A DNA stretch of 64,000 bases from Hemibagrus wyckioides (taxonomy: Eukaryota; Chordata; Actinopteri; Siluriformes; Bagridae). The notes under the pieces are model-generated. The model was given only the letters and a program-made list of their open reading frames with translations, did not search any database and was not told where the DNA came from. The position numbers and the translations under genes are program-made. The stretch lies in assembly GCF_019097595.1 (NCBI RefSeq), contig NC_080734.1:11188392-11252391 (forward strand). The letters are read 5' to 3'. Shown piece by piece: positions 20,701 to 36,545 of this stretch. Positions within the stretch are counted from its first letter, which is position 1, and each line of letters begins with the position of its first letter.

Positions 20701-23700
20701 ACTCCTCCGGGACCCTCTTCTTTAGCGGGGGCGACGTAGGCAAGGCCTAGTGTGCCCTCATCAAAGTCCTGATAGGTGAACAAGTGAGCCAAACACACTT
20801 TGGAGGCATTCTCTGCGATGTCAATGCTGAATTGCTGCAGGACAGAGAAGGTTTATACTTTTACAGGTATATTATCAAGCCAATTGTACTGAGAGAGATA
20901 GTTAAGGTCTTTGCTCTGTAGCCTTTTTCGTTCAAGTGTTGTTTGATAATGCTGTACCGAGATCTTCAGGAATATATAATCAGTGTTGTTTATGCAAATA
21001 AATAAGTACTTTTTTGTATTTATAAAAACAAAGTCAAAAGACATTGTGGGGAAATTTGATGTGAATTATATTTACAAAATATAATAGATTTTGTTTATTA
21101 TAGATTATTATATAGATTATTATATTATTATAGATTTATTGTATAGGATGTCTTTGTATACTGTAGGATAACAATTTTTCCTCAGTTGAACAGGGACCAA
21201 ACAGTGCTCCTGTGCCCAAAGAGAGGTTCATGAAGACCTGGTTTATCACTTTCCTGCACAGAGCCCTGACCTCAACCCCACCGAACACCTTTGAGATAAA
21301 CAGGATCACTGGCTGCACCTCAGACCTCCTCACCCAACATCTTTACCTGACCTTAATAATGTTCCTGTGGCTGCCTGAACACAAATCCTGACAGCCACAC
21401 TCAAATATATAATGGAAAGCCTTCCTAGAAGAGTGGAGGTTATTCTATCTGCAAAGGAGGACTAAATCTTATATGTCATATGTACCATGATGATGTGAAG
21501 CTGCTATGTACATTCGACGTGACACCATAAATTCACAGGGAGAAGCTCTCTTTCTCTCACCTCCAGAAGTCTTTTCACATCCCACACATCCTTATTCTTC
21601 ACTGGACTTCCCTTCATGTTGAAGTGGCTTCGTCCTGGTTCCACTTTCGTGGGGAATTTGTTGATCATAATCTGACAGAGTCAAAAAAGACCATACATAT
21701 GACATAACTATCAAGATCTCAAAAAAGCACTGATGACACAAATTAACACAAACCTGCTGGATCTGAACACCGTAGCCTTTAAACTCTTCATCCCATGATG
21801 TGTTTCTGTAAATGTCATCCACCCGGTCAATCAGCTCAATCTGCAGACACACAGTAAATACTCCAGATGAACAGCATGTTTTGTTCAGTCCAAATGGACA
21901 CCCAGTTGTTTTATTCCATTCGTGTATTTATAAAGCAGCTTAAAGGGACTGTCTTCATTTACATTTCCGGCATTTGGCAGATGCCCTTATCCAGAGCGAC
22001 TTTGATTTTTATCTCACTTTATACAACTGAGTAATCGAGGGTTAAGGTCCTTGCTCAAGGGCCCAGCAGTGGCAGCTTGGTGGACCTGGGATTCAAACTC
22101 ACTACCTTCCTTCCGATCAGCAGTCCAACACCTTAACCACTAACCACAAAGCTTCCACTTTCCCCTTCATTATACCATAGAGGCCTCGGACATGTTTTTG
22201 CAGTCTAATTTGTTGTCATATTTTGTGCCACCTTACATACAGTATTTTATTTAGACAATGATAAAATCGTCAAAACCTTAACCAACAGTAGCATTTAAAC
22301 TTAAACCAATACTCAGCATTTTCAGCATAATCTCTTAAACAAAGTGGTTAGTGGTTGGACTACTGATCAGAAGGTTGTGAGTTTAAATCCCAGGACCACC
22401 ACACTGCCACTGCTGGGGCTTTAAGCAAGGCCCTTACCTTCAGTTGCTCAGCTGTATAATGAGACAAATGTAAGCCACTCTGGGTAAGGGAGTCTGCCAA
22501 AATTCTGTAAGTGTAAACATTTAGAGTACATTTTCTTGTACTAAAAACTGGAGAAGAAAATGTTTGAGAATATTTTGTTTTTCAATGGTCTACTATATAA
22601 AATAGTCCTGTAGCCTGAGATGCTGGCTGCAACCTCCATGAACAGGCTGCTCTCACCAGGTAGTTGATGGTGGTACTCTCCTCCTTGCGGCCCATGTGTC
22701 TGAAGAAACGATAATCTGCCACCAGCAACAGAGGACATGTGTTCTTCCTGTGATCCACTACCTGCCTCCTCACTCTCAGGTGCTCTAGCAAAAGTGAGTA
22801 AGAAACATGGATGTTTTCAGGATGGAGGGTCTTTCTGGATAACATGACAAGCTTTTTGTCTTATTACCTTCAAGAGAGAAAAAAGCTGGTAAAGGAAATG
22901 ACTATTGCTATAATGTGAAAACAGAATATGTTTTGTGGATGGTCCACAAAGTGAAATGCAACTATATGGATATGGATAAAAGGTTTTTTTGCTTGCTGTG
23001 GTAGAAGAGGAGACATCCTGTTATAGGAAAATAATGAACTTCAGGCTGGTAGCAGTAACTCATATATTACAAGCAAAAACACAACCACCCACCCAAACCG
23101 GCACACAACCGACCCCGACACACAACCAACCCTGACACACACACTCACCCACATACAAACACTGACAGCTTTAATGTCAGCAGGTTATAAAATAACATTT
23201 TTGGACAGAACCCATGCTTTAGCTTCATTATCAGTCTAAAGTGGTGATAGTGATTGCGAGTAAACTGCAATAAGTAAGAAAAAGGTATTTACTGCAGTGT
23301 GTGCAGTTTTGTGATTGCTCTGTAAAAGAATCAATAAAGGATGCGCTCACATACATACGAAGTGACTGAATGAGAGATACTATGATGAGAAACTTGATCA
23401 AAGACCTTTATTTTTGTACTCATGTTTAGCTATTTGGTGCGAAATACTATTTAATTATTAAACACAAGAAAAATCACAGATAATAAAATACCCAGATCCA
23501 AACCTGCAAGACTCCACCACCCCTAGTTCCACTCAACCCTAAAAAAGCAAATCACCTCATCTGCAGTGAAGAACAGTAAACACTTTTCCTCTTCTAAATC
23601 CACACTCCCTCTGTGCAGCCCCCCAAACCCCACACACACATCATTAGTTCCCTGTGCTGTTACTAGCAGCTCTAATTAAGCCTCCATAAATAATGAAGTA

Positions 23701-25764
23701 CCGTAATGAGGAGAAGATCCTGCTGAGCATTCACATACACAGACCACAGAGCTGAGCACTGTGTTTGAAGCACTAACCATGAACCAGTCTAGGTTGTTAT
23801 TTCAGGACTTGAATCAGTATATACGATACATCCAATCAGATATCGTCAAGATCAGATAAAAACACCTACATTCACAGACACAAACAGTCTGGAGCTAGCA
23901 CAGCAAATTAAAAACAGAACTGGATTCATTTGTGTTTTCTCATGAAATGAAAATAATGTGAAATGACTCAGTTTGAACTTAAATCGCTGTAACATAAGAC
24001 TGCTGTAATTTAGCCCATGGGCTGTTTAGATTACGGCCATGTGCTGCGTACTACGGCAAGAATATTATATTTCATAATTCAGAAACCACAGAAATAAAGC
24101 TCAAGGAACCGTGACACATTTGTCTGGCATAACTTTGATTAACATGAGAGCGTATTAAATGTAGCTGCTGTGGGCTTAAGAGAATCTTCAAATTAGAGAA
24201 ACAAAGTTTAAGAAATGAGTAGATATATTTATACTTTAAAACAGTTTATCTGCATTGCCATCTCTCATGCATTACAGAAATCTACAACCAGTAGACTTTT
24301 CCCAGCCCGGACACAGGTTCCAGGACATAGAGTTCTCCCATTAAAGAAGTGCTACCAGATACTAAGGACCAACAGAAAGAGACTCAGCAGGAGTTTCTGC
24401 CCTCAGGCTATCCGGCTACTGATCGAGGACACTTGAGAAAGTCTGCTTATTCCTCACTCACATGTCTCACACACAAACATACACAGTTTGAACTACAGAG
24501 GAAACTTTTTACACTCTGTATAATTTTATATAAATTGTATACATTCAATTACAATCTATTTCTCCTCATAACATTTCTCCACAGATTACTATATTTGGAT
24601 TATATATTTATTATATTCCAATATATTTTATTTTTTCTGTATTTATTATGTATTAGTATGTATTATGTAATGAATAAAGAACCTTGAATTCCATAACAGA
24701 TGGTCGAGGAACCTATGAATTAAAGGTTATGACAAAATTATGTTTCTTTGTTTTATTTGCTATTTTCAGGTTGATTTGTCTATATTATTTTCACCTTGTG
24801 TAATTCTGTGATCTGCCTGTAGCAGGCCCATTTATTTAAATGTATTCTAATAAGTATATACGTCAGTGAACCAAAATTCAAATGCAGCTGATGAGGAATT
24901 TGCCGACGCTAAATTCCCACTTAAAATGTAAATCTCTCACCTTCGTCTTCTACTTTTTCCTTTGTTGCCGTGGCTGAGCGCACATTATCAGGCAGGAGCT
25001 GACTGGCCTCCGCTGTGATGTAGCCACACACTTTAGGAGCGGCGAGACGGCTCACGTTCCTGATGTCCTCCGAGCGATACACCAGCAATCGGCCATCCGA
25101 CGGACCTTGAGTGAGCCTCCACAGAGGCTAGGCACAGCACATATAACACACAGAGAATCACTCACTGCACAAGATAACAGACAACAGCGCATCAACACCT
25201 ATTAACTTTAGAGTAAAACGTAGTGTATTTTGGGGTTCAGTTGTGTCATGCAGGAAAGAGATATGAAGAAAGAAATGTCAGGATGAGTAGGTGAAACTAA
25301 CCTCTATGTTATACTCAGCCTCATCAGTCAGAATGTGAGCAGTAAATTCGTTGTCATCAATATGTGCCTGTACACGTGAGTTCTCCTCCCCTGCGAGTGG
25401 AGGGTGTAATGTTAACAGCAAAAACTAGAAATTCTGACAAAAAAAAATCTACTACCTACAATATGCAATGAAATCACAGCACCTAGGTGGTAAAAGTTAT
25501 TCCTCTAAATTATGTAGTAGCTACTGTAAGAAAGGGGTATAGGTTTTTACAACATTTACTGCCTTTGCTTGTAATATTCATTTAGGTTGTGAGAATTATC
25601 CAGATTCTGGAAAGAAAAATGAAGAGCAATACAAACAAATGTATATGACAAAAAGACAAACAGAAACTGAATGTTTAAAAAGGGGAGTTTTAGAAATATC
25701 CCATAAAAATTGTGAACAATTTGTCGCAAAAACATATCTCTCTGGTTCATATTCAAATATCTGT

Positions 25765-25805
<41 letters not shown>

Positions 25806-27659
25806 ACTCACTTGATCACACATAGAGACACACACAACAAAAAATAAATACTTGCAACTAGCAACTGTACTATACTTCTATGTCAAATTCAACACTACAC
25901 TAGCACACACACAAACGAATGACAGAGTCATTTCAATTATTCATGCTTCATAACTGACCAATGACGTGGCCCGTGAAGAAGTTCTGTCTGTGGACCTCGT
26001 AGTTCTGGTGAGTGCCGTCTTTCTCCACCACCACAGTGCTGAAGTCTTCAGTGAACAATTCAGTGTTGGTGCTCAGGTAGAGCTTGAAATGCCTGAAAAG
26101 CCGAGCATGCATACAGCCAGAGTAGTGTTTATTTAAAAACAAAAAAAAACAGGTCACAGGTCTTGCTCATTCATCATTTTTGGAATAAAAGGGTATTGCA
26201 AACAATTCAACACAATTGTATACACAAAATCAAGTCACTCTAATAGCATAGAGATGACGTGAAATTCGGCACGGCTCTCCCCATAACTAGCCCAGATCCT
26301 GGGTACAGGCTGACATATTCAGGCCATAGTGGTCTATATTTGTACTCAGGAAGCATGGTTTCATTACTTATTAAGTTATACCACTATAATAACCATGATA
26401 CCATGATTATTATTTTTAAAAATGGCCAAAAAAACTGTCACTTCCACTAATAGCAGCTTCTTGTTGGAAATTGTCAATAGGTTTTTAATGAAAATTAGCA
26501 TGAATTGAATCTGAGGTCCAAGTAGAACGCAAGATTTATACCACCACAATCCAAGACAACACGTGTAAGATGCATAGGGTCAAATGTGTTCAGTCAGCAT
26601 GTTGATACACCAGGAGAACCAGGTGGAAAGAACAGGGGAGGAACATGCACTTACTATAACACAAGCTCAGGATTAAACCCACTGAGCCGACATGCTGCTC
26701 TGGGGATTAATCATAAAAATCTAACATCAGCTCATATCTGCAATCGACAGCACACATCCGAAAGATAAGTTCAAGACACTCACCTGTGTAAAGCTGTGAA
26801 AGTCAGCAGTCTCTCTGCATGTGTGTGGCTCTGCACATCTCGCTTACGGACAGAGTGCTGCTGCAGACTGGACCGGTTCAGAACATCAAAGTCCGACAGC
26901 AAGGACCTCAAGTCATCTGAGAGAAATAGAAAGCAGAAACTGAAACATTTAACTCGGCAGGGAACATGATTGTCAGTACTATGATTTGTGCAGATCAGAT
27001 ATCTCAGGGTGTTGAAATTTAACCAATAATTCGGACTAGTTGTAACAAAGTAACCAGGACGTGTTAACAGAAGTTTATGTCCCTTAGCTCTGTGTTCTTG
27101 TTTCTGTTCTGTAGTTATTATATGTTGTTATGTTGTCTTACGTAGCACCAGGGTCCTGGAGAAACGTTGTCACATTTCACTATCTACCGCGTCAGAGATA
27201 TGTGGTTGAAATGACAGCGAAAGCTTCTCGACTACTTCTTGACTTGATTACACGATAGCAACATTAGGCTTGATTTATATGTTTATAATAAAAAAAACAA
27301 CCTCAGACAAACAAGCTGTTTTGGGCTGAATTGTTGCTTTAAGGTACAATCAGAAATGTGCCCATGACCTGATACAGATTCATTAATAATTCTGGAGTTA
27401 TAACTCGACTGAATTTAGATGATGAACTCGAATATATCTCAAATCACTAGTAAAAGATAGCTACATGGGTGTTTTTATTGTTCAGGGTGTGTTACTTTCT
27501 AGAAAGCTCTGTGTATGGAATTATTAATCATCTGTTTATATGAAAAAGTTTATATCGTACATAAGTTCACCATAACTCACCATATTCGCCATCTTTTGCA
27601 GGTCTTTTTGAGCATTCTATCAAAAATAAAGATGTCAAGAGTAAAACGAGGTGTTTCAT
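13435..27659 (-). CDS. adam17: ADAM17 / TACE sheddase, 19 coding exons, complete
   Basis: Membrane zinc protease that sheds ectodomains (TNF, EGFR ligands, Notch). Coding exons in transcript order: 27659-27581, 26916-26784, 26092-25959, 25390-25302, 25127-24941, 22784-22657, 21840-21754, 21671-21561, 20834-20690, 18806-18715, 18634-18482, 18272-18073, 17883-17780, 16257-16123, 15580-15450, 14591-14513, 14419-14331, 14202-14146 and 13806-13435. Total 2505 nt (834 aa; I recall human as 824). Exon 1 encodes a short hydrophobic signal peptide (MKHLVLLL...). Cysteine switch PKVCGY has Cys at 179. The furin site RVRR is at 211-214. The catalytic [12 protein letters not shown] has zinc ligands His403/407/413 and Glu404. 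Then come the disintegrin and membrane-proximal cysteine-rich domains (exons 12-15), the juxtamembrane helix (exon 16), a membrane span at about 670-690 and a cytoplasmic tail ending KETEC as in mammals. All catalytic features are intact. Donors of exons 11 (gtacta) and 14 (gtctgc) are weak. Confidence 0.97.
14203..14250 (-). repeat. (CT)n microsatellite used as polypyrimidine tract of adam17 intron 17
   Basis: On the plus strand this is an uninterrupted (GA)n run from 14209 to 14250. On the transcribed (minus) strand it reads (CT)n-ATCTAAAG and directly abuts the acceptor of exon 18 (exon begins at 14202). The repeat therefore doubles as splice signal. Confidence 0.85.
16573..16622. repeat. 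(TTA)n microsatellite
   Basis: About 16 perfect ATT/TTA units within adam17 intron 13. Confidence 0.9.
16776..17657 (-). mobile_element. Tc1-like (DD34E) element with broken transposase, adam17 intron 13
   Basis: Flanking TA at 16774-16775 and 17658-17659, with terminal repeats beginning cagtgcatccggaaagtatt on the left and the diverged mirror on the right. The minus strand (17554-16994) stays open for 186 codons and covers the C-terminal half of a Tc1 transposase ([11 protein letters not shown], then [11 protein letters not shown] near the end). Counted from the expected second catalytic Asp to the Glu of PIEHLW the spacing is 34, so DD34E. That Asp is replaced (the block reads [10 protein letters not shown] where family members have a DN-D-PKHTA type motif). 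The N-terminal DNA-binding half is deleted. Inactive. Confidence 0.88.
17692..17732. repeat. (GT)n microsatellite
   Basis: GT dinucleotide run with one TA interruption, in adam17 intron 13 between the Tc1 element and exon 13. Confidence 0.9.
18807..20689. other. adam17 intron 9, nothing recognised
   Basis: About 1.9 kb of AT-rich intron sequence. I see no exon, no repeat family I can name and no long open frame with codon-like structure. Confidence 0.55.
21130..21470 (+). mobile_element. C-terminal remnant of another Tc1-like transposon, adam17 intron 8
   Basis: The plus strand contains cctgacctcaaccccaccga, which translates PDLNPTEHL, the third-acidic-residue block of Tc1-type transposases, followed by a typical 3' portion (ctcctcacccaacatc, aaagccttcctagaagagtg). 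The Trp after HL is replaced by a stop (TGA). No terminal repeats are clear, and it differs in sequence from the other Tc1 families in the window. Confidence 0.7.
21957..22150 (-). mobile_element. tRNA-headed SINE, minus orientation, adam17 intron 6
   Basis: Reverse complement begins with a tRNA-like head (gtggttagtggttaaggtgt, B-box-like gagtttgaatcccagg), continues with the gccactgctgggcccttgag module and ends in tctggataagggcatctgcc...ccggaaatg. A common fish SINE. It forms an inverted pair with the copy at 22340-22517. Confidence 0.8.
22340..22517 (+). mobile_element. tRNA-headed SINE, plus orientation, adam17 intron 6
   Basis: Same family as 21957-22150 in opposite orientation: aaagtggttagtggttggac head, gtgagtttaaatcccaggac B box, then the gccactgctggggc and ctctgggtaagggagtctgc modules. 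The two copies are about 190 bases apart inside the same 816-base intron. Confidence 0.8.
22785..24280. other. adam17 intron 5, left part
   Basis: No exon. A short CA/CCGAC-rich tandem of roughly 17-base units (about 23097-23150, e.g. cacacaaccgaccccgacac) is the only structure I see. Confidence 0.5.
24280..24690 (+). mobile_element. LINE 3' end (L2/Rex-like ORF2 C-terminus), adam17 intron 5
   Basis: Short coding remnant read on the plus strand: ...[20 protein letters not shown].. at about 24364-24425, the usual C-terminal block of fish L2-type ORF2 proteins. An AT-rich 3' region follows and ends in tgaataaagaaccttgaatt. It is 5'-truncated, as is typical. Confidence 0.6.
25769..25803. repeat. 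(TC)n microsatellite
   Basis: Perfect CT run in adam17 intron 3. Confidence 0.9.
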
Positions 27660-27945
27660 GGTGCTCTGAAGGTAAACAGACCTACTTTAGGCAACGAGCG
27701 ACATCATTTATGCGACGGATTACTGATGTGGTCGTGGATAAACATCTGGACAGGACACCGAGTCAGCTCTCCCGGCGTGGACCCGTTCATATACAAACAA
27801 ATGTAAGAAATAACTTCACTTGTTTATACAAAACAAATCCGATTCATTTGTTAGATGTTACTTTACTTTTGAAGTAATCACGACCACGCCGACAAGAGAA
27901 ACTGCGAAAAGTCCCAAACTTAGAGAGGACACCCGGAAGTACTTG
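27660..27945 (-). promoter_or_regulatory. adam17 leader and probable promoter
   Basis: The region just upstream of the adam17 start (ATG at 27659-27657, context CACC before ATG). A consensus ETS site (CCGGAAGT) lies at 27933-27940. Three short upstream ATG frames lie between (27847-27824, 27790-27704 and 27707-27687). A plausible acceptor (TTTACCTTCAG) ends about six bases before the start codon on the minus strand, so part of this stretch may instead be a 5'-UTR intron. A 56-base (GA)n run (about 27951-28006) sits just upstream. Confidence 0.45.
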
Positions 27946-27948
27946 TTG

Positions 27949-27950
<2 letters not shown>

Positions 27951-28006
<56 letters not shown>
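27951..28006. repeat. (GA)n microsatellite upstream of adam17
   Basis: Uninterrupted GA run of about 28 units, immediately upstream of the putative adam17 promoter. Confidence 0.95.
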
Positions 28007-28008
<2 letters not shown>

Positions 28009-28640
28009 CTATTTGTAGTCAGCACGTACATGCTCTTTCATTTCCTCACAAACCTATGGTTTATATTTAGTTTGCAGAAAAGGTACACACCCCATGATAC
28101 ACATACACAGAGTATGTGGGTTAGAAGAAGATAAATCTGGACTATTTTTTAGTTCATGTCAGGTTTCAGCCTTAAACAAAGTCAGAGCACGAGCCATGAA
28201 GAAAGTTCTTAGTGCCAAATAAATATCTACATTGATTTATAGTCTATAGTATAAAACTATACTATGTAATAAGTACTTGCATTATAATGTGGGTTAGTGA
28301 AGCTTATTTAAAGGTGTAACACATTTGGCCACACCACTGTATACTAGACCTGATGTCCAATGGAAATATACAGTCTTTTTAATGATTAAAAATTATTATT
28401 TAATTATTGTACATGATTAAAGGCATCCACTGAATAAAGACCTGTAGGCTGATCAGCAAATAATATATGCTGAGTAACATATAAGCACCAATAAGAGCTG
28501 GGGAACTGTTTACTCATCAAATCTTAGCTTTCACCTTCATTAAAAAACAAAAACAAAAACAAAAAAGTGATTGGACAATTTTTTGAAAAAATGATGCATG
28601 ATTATTTAAGCAGAGTTGAGAATCCAGAGGCAAACACACA
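28007..28640. other. Short intergenic stretch between adam17 and ywhaq
   Basis: AT-rich, no gene or named repeat seen. Confidence 0.5.
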
Positions 28641-28675
28641 CAGAGATGATGTATGGTTTATAAAACTGTCACTTT

Positions 28676-29670
28676 TTAATTCATGTTACATAGCTGTTAC
28701 ATCGGGCATTTGAACATTTTTCACAAGGCTTTTTTTTGGGGAGGGGGGGGGGGGACTACAATCAACGCTTAGCAAAAACACAATAGTGGTCTGTATATCT
28801 ATCGACATCACTGGACAAACCAAAAGATCCTCAATATGTGCACAATCCTGCAATAAAAATGATTTAACCAAACCTAGGAATAATGGCTATGCAGTATTTC
28901 CCATACCAGTGAATACTGAAAAATGGGCATGCATGACCTTTTCTTTACTTATTTTAACCTACTTAATAAAGTGGCACCTTTTTGACTCAGGCATGCTTTA
29001 AAAGTAACACAAAGCAAAGGTGTTGACTAGAAAGGAGTGTTTTGTCATGTCACTCAACAAGAGAAACCTTGGTTGAAAGAGCCAGTGTGCAGAAATTGCC
29101 AGGCTAAATAGTGCTAGCTGACTTAACAGCAACCTTTCATCTTGACAGTACTGGAGTGAAGGAGTGTTCAAGCCATCACTAACATTCTTCATAAGAGTTT
29201 TAATCTTCAGCAAACGTGTATTGCACAAGTGGCCGAATTACAGTTTGTTATTGAAGAAAGCCTGTCTGCCATACACAAGACTGTTGGTGCTTGTTAGATG
29301 TGTCTAAGAAAATCTGCACAGGCCATACACTAGTTGTCTCATGATTAATGGACTGCTGACGTCATGTGAGGCTAATACTTTTCTACAGCAGACACTGCAC
29401 ATAAAGGCAAAAAACAGACAAAAATCACAAAACCAAGGAATGGAGGAGTTATTTTAACTTAATATCATAACCTCAAGCCAGGTGATTAAAATAACAGGAC
29501 AATAGGAATTTTCATAAACATGGCTCATTGGTAATGATCATGGGTTTACATGACTAGATAATTGTAAGTGAAACAATAAGGAATGAAGATGTGTAAAAAG
29601 TTTTTTTTATTTTTCTTTTTTTCCCCTTTTTTTTTTTAAATTTTATCTGTGGAGACGACATGCTGGAGTC
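28676..29670 (-). other. Probable ywhaq 3' UTR
   Basis: Downstream of the ywhaq stop on the minus strand. An ATTAAA on the minus strand (28681-28676) could be the poly(A) signal and would give a UTR of about 1 kb, in line with the long UTRs of 14-3-3 genes. A G-run (28738-28754) lies close to its end. No coding potential. Confidence 0.4.
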
Positions 29671-35256
<5,586 letters not shown>

Positions 35257-35385
35257 GCTGTGTCCGCGAAGAGAGTCTACGGCAGTCCAATAAAGGAGAG
35301 CGGAAGAAAGCGGGCGAAGTAAGGGACTACTGGACGGATCGGGGAAGTGGAAAGCGAGCTGGTGATGTGGTTATCCCAGGCGCAC
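35257..35385 (-). other. ywhaq 5' UTR part of the start-codon exon
   Basis: Sequence between the start codon and a good acceptor (TGATCTTGCAG, ending at 35386 on the minus strand). It implies an upstream noncoding first exon, as I recall for mammalian YWHAQ. Confidence 0.5.
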
Positions 35386-36289
35386 CTGCAAGATCAGATC
35401 AGAAGGCGTGGACGTTAACGATAACGTTACCGGAACAAGCTACAGTGCAGTGCTAAACGGCGCAAAATGGTCAATAATCTCATAGCTGTGTGTGAGAGGC
35501 AAAATGAAGTACGACACACGGCGGAACCCAGGGATGATCTCTCTGGTATAAACTGATTCGTGTGTAAAATCAGTAGCGCGAGCCAATACAGGCACCTGTA
35601 TGTACCTGACTACTCAGCTATCTGGAACACCTCGAGCCAGTCAAGACTGCGGGTTTTAGCATACAACTCACATGGGCTGTGGTTATCAAAGATGTTTTCT
35701 TCACAGCCTTGAACAGTGCATCTAGACCTGCTTACCAGTTAACATTTACTAGCTACACTAACATTACTACTACTACACGCTAGCCAGTTTACAACGCCAG
35801 AACACGACATGCACTAGTCTTAACTAACCTCTCTTTGTCAAACACCAGAAACCACACGGAATAACTAGGAGTTCATGTTAAACACAAAATGGGCTCGAGC
35901 GCACCAGCTACACGTACAAGCTAAACGATTCTCCTTACAATGATATCTTTTTCAGCGGTCCAAAAAAAAAAAACGAGCTCGTAAGTAACGGCTGCTGATT
36001 TTCTCACCCTAGTTAGCTATCCGGCTAATACTAGTTAGCTATTCAGGAGTGAGGCGATTTCTGACAGCTCGGTTTTTCTTCACGGCGACTTTTTTTTTAT
36101 GAATAAATATTTTCCAAAGTGCGATTTTCTTCCAAACTACTGCCGTGACAAGGTTAACAAAATAAAAATAAAAAATAATAATAAAGCAATGCGGAAAATG
36201 CCAACCTTTACGCGGTTTCAAAATCCGCCACTCCGCAAAGCCAGCAGCGAACGACCCTCTTTTGGTTGGTTTGGAGGGAGAACAGACTC
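35386..36289. other. Probable ywhaq 5'-UTR intron
   Basis: No coding exon. Long A/T runs near 35960 and 36090. A possible donor for the noncoding exon (GTAAAG, minus strand) lies near 36210. Confidence 0.4.
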
Positions 36290-36545
36290 TGACTAACGTC
36301 AACCTAACCTGAAAAAGCGGGCGTGGTCGCGGCCGCGGAAATCCAATGGGATTTTGCGTTGAGCGCTCGCAAGCGACCGAATTGACCAATACACGTGCAG
36401 GGCGCGGAGTAAAGGCGGGCTTCGACTGAGACCACGGACTTCGCACCAATTAGATCACGGGAAAATACGTCACCGTCGCCATGGACACAAGGTCCTCCTC
36501 CATATTGTACACTCAGCGGGCGTGGCTGGACTCCAGAGATGGTGG
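36290..36545 (-). promoter_or_regulatory. ywhaq promoter, GC-rich with CCAAT and GC boxes
   Basis: The only clearly GC/CpG-rich stretch in this part of the window (gggcgtggtcgcggccgcgg near 36318). CCAAT elements occur as ccaatggg (36343), gaccaat (36384) and caccaatta (36445). There is also a GC-box-like gcgggcgtgg near 36517. This fits a housekeeping CpG-type promoter serving ywhaq. An X-box-like GTCGCCATGGACAC lies at 36475. Confidence 0.6.

Noticed and set aside
27515..27877. 120-codon plus-strand frame
   Set aside because: It is antisense to adam17 exon 1 and its leader; the minus strand gives a signal peptide that splices in frame to the rest of ADAM17.
36039..36449. 136-codon minus-strand frame
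   Set aside because: It spans the GC-rich ywhaq promoter and probable 5'-UTR intron, has no family resemblance and crosses a poly-A/T stretch.
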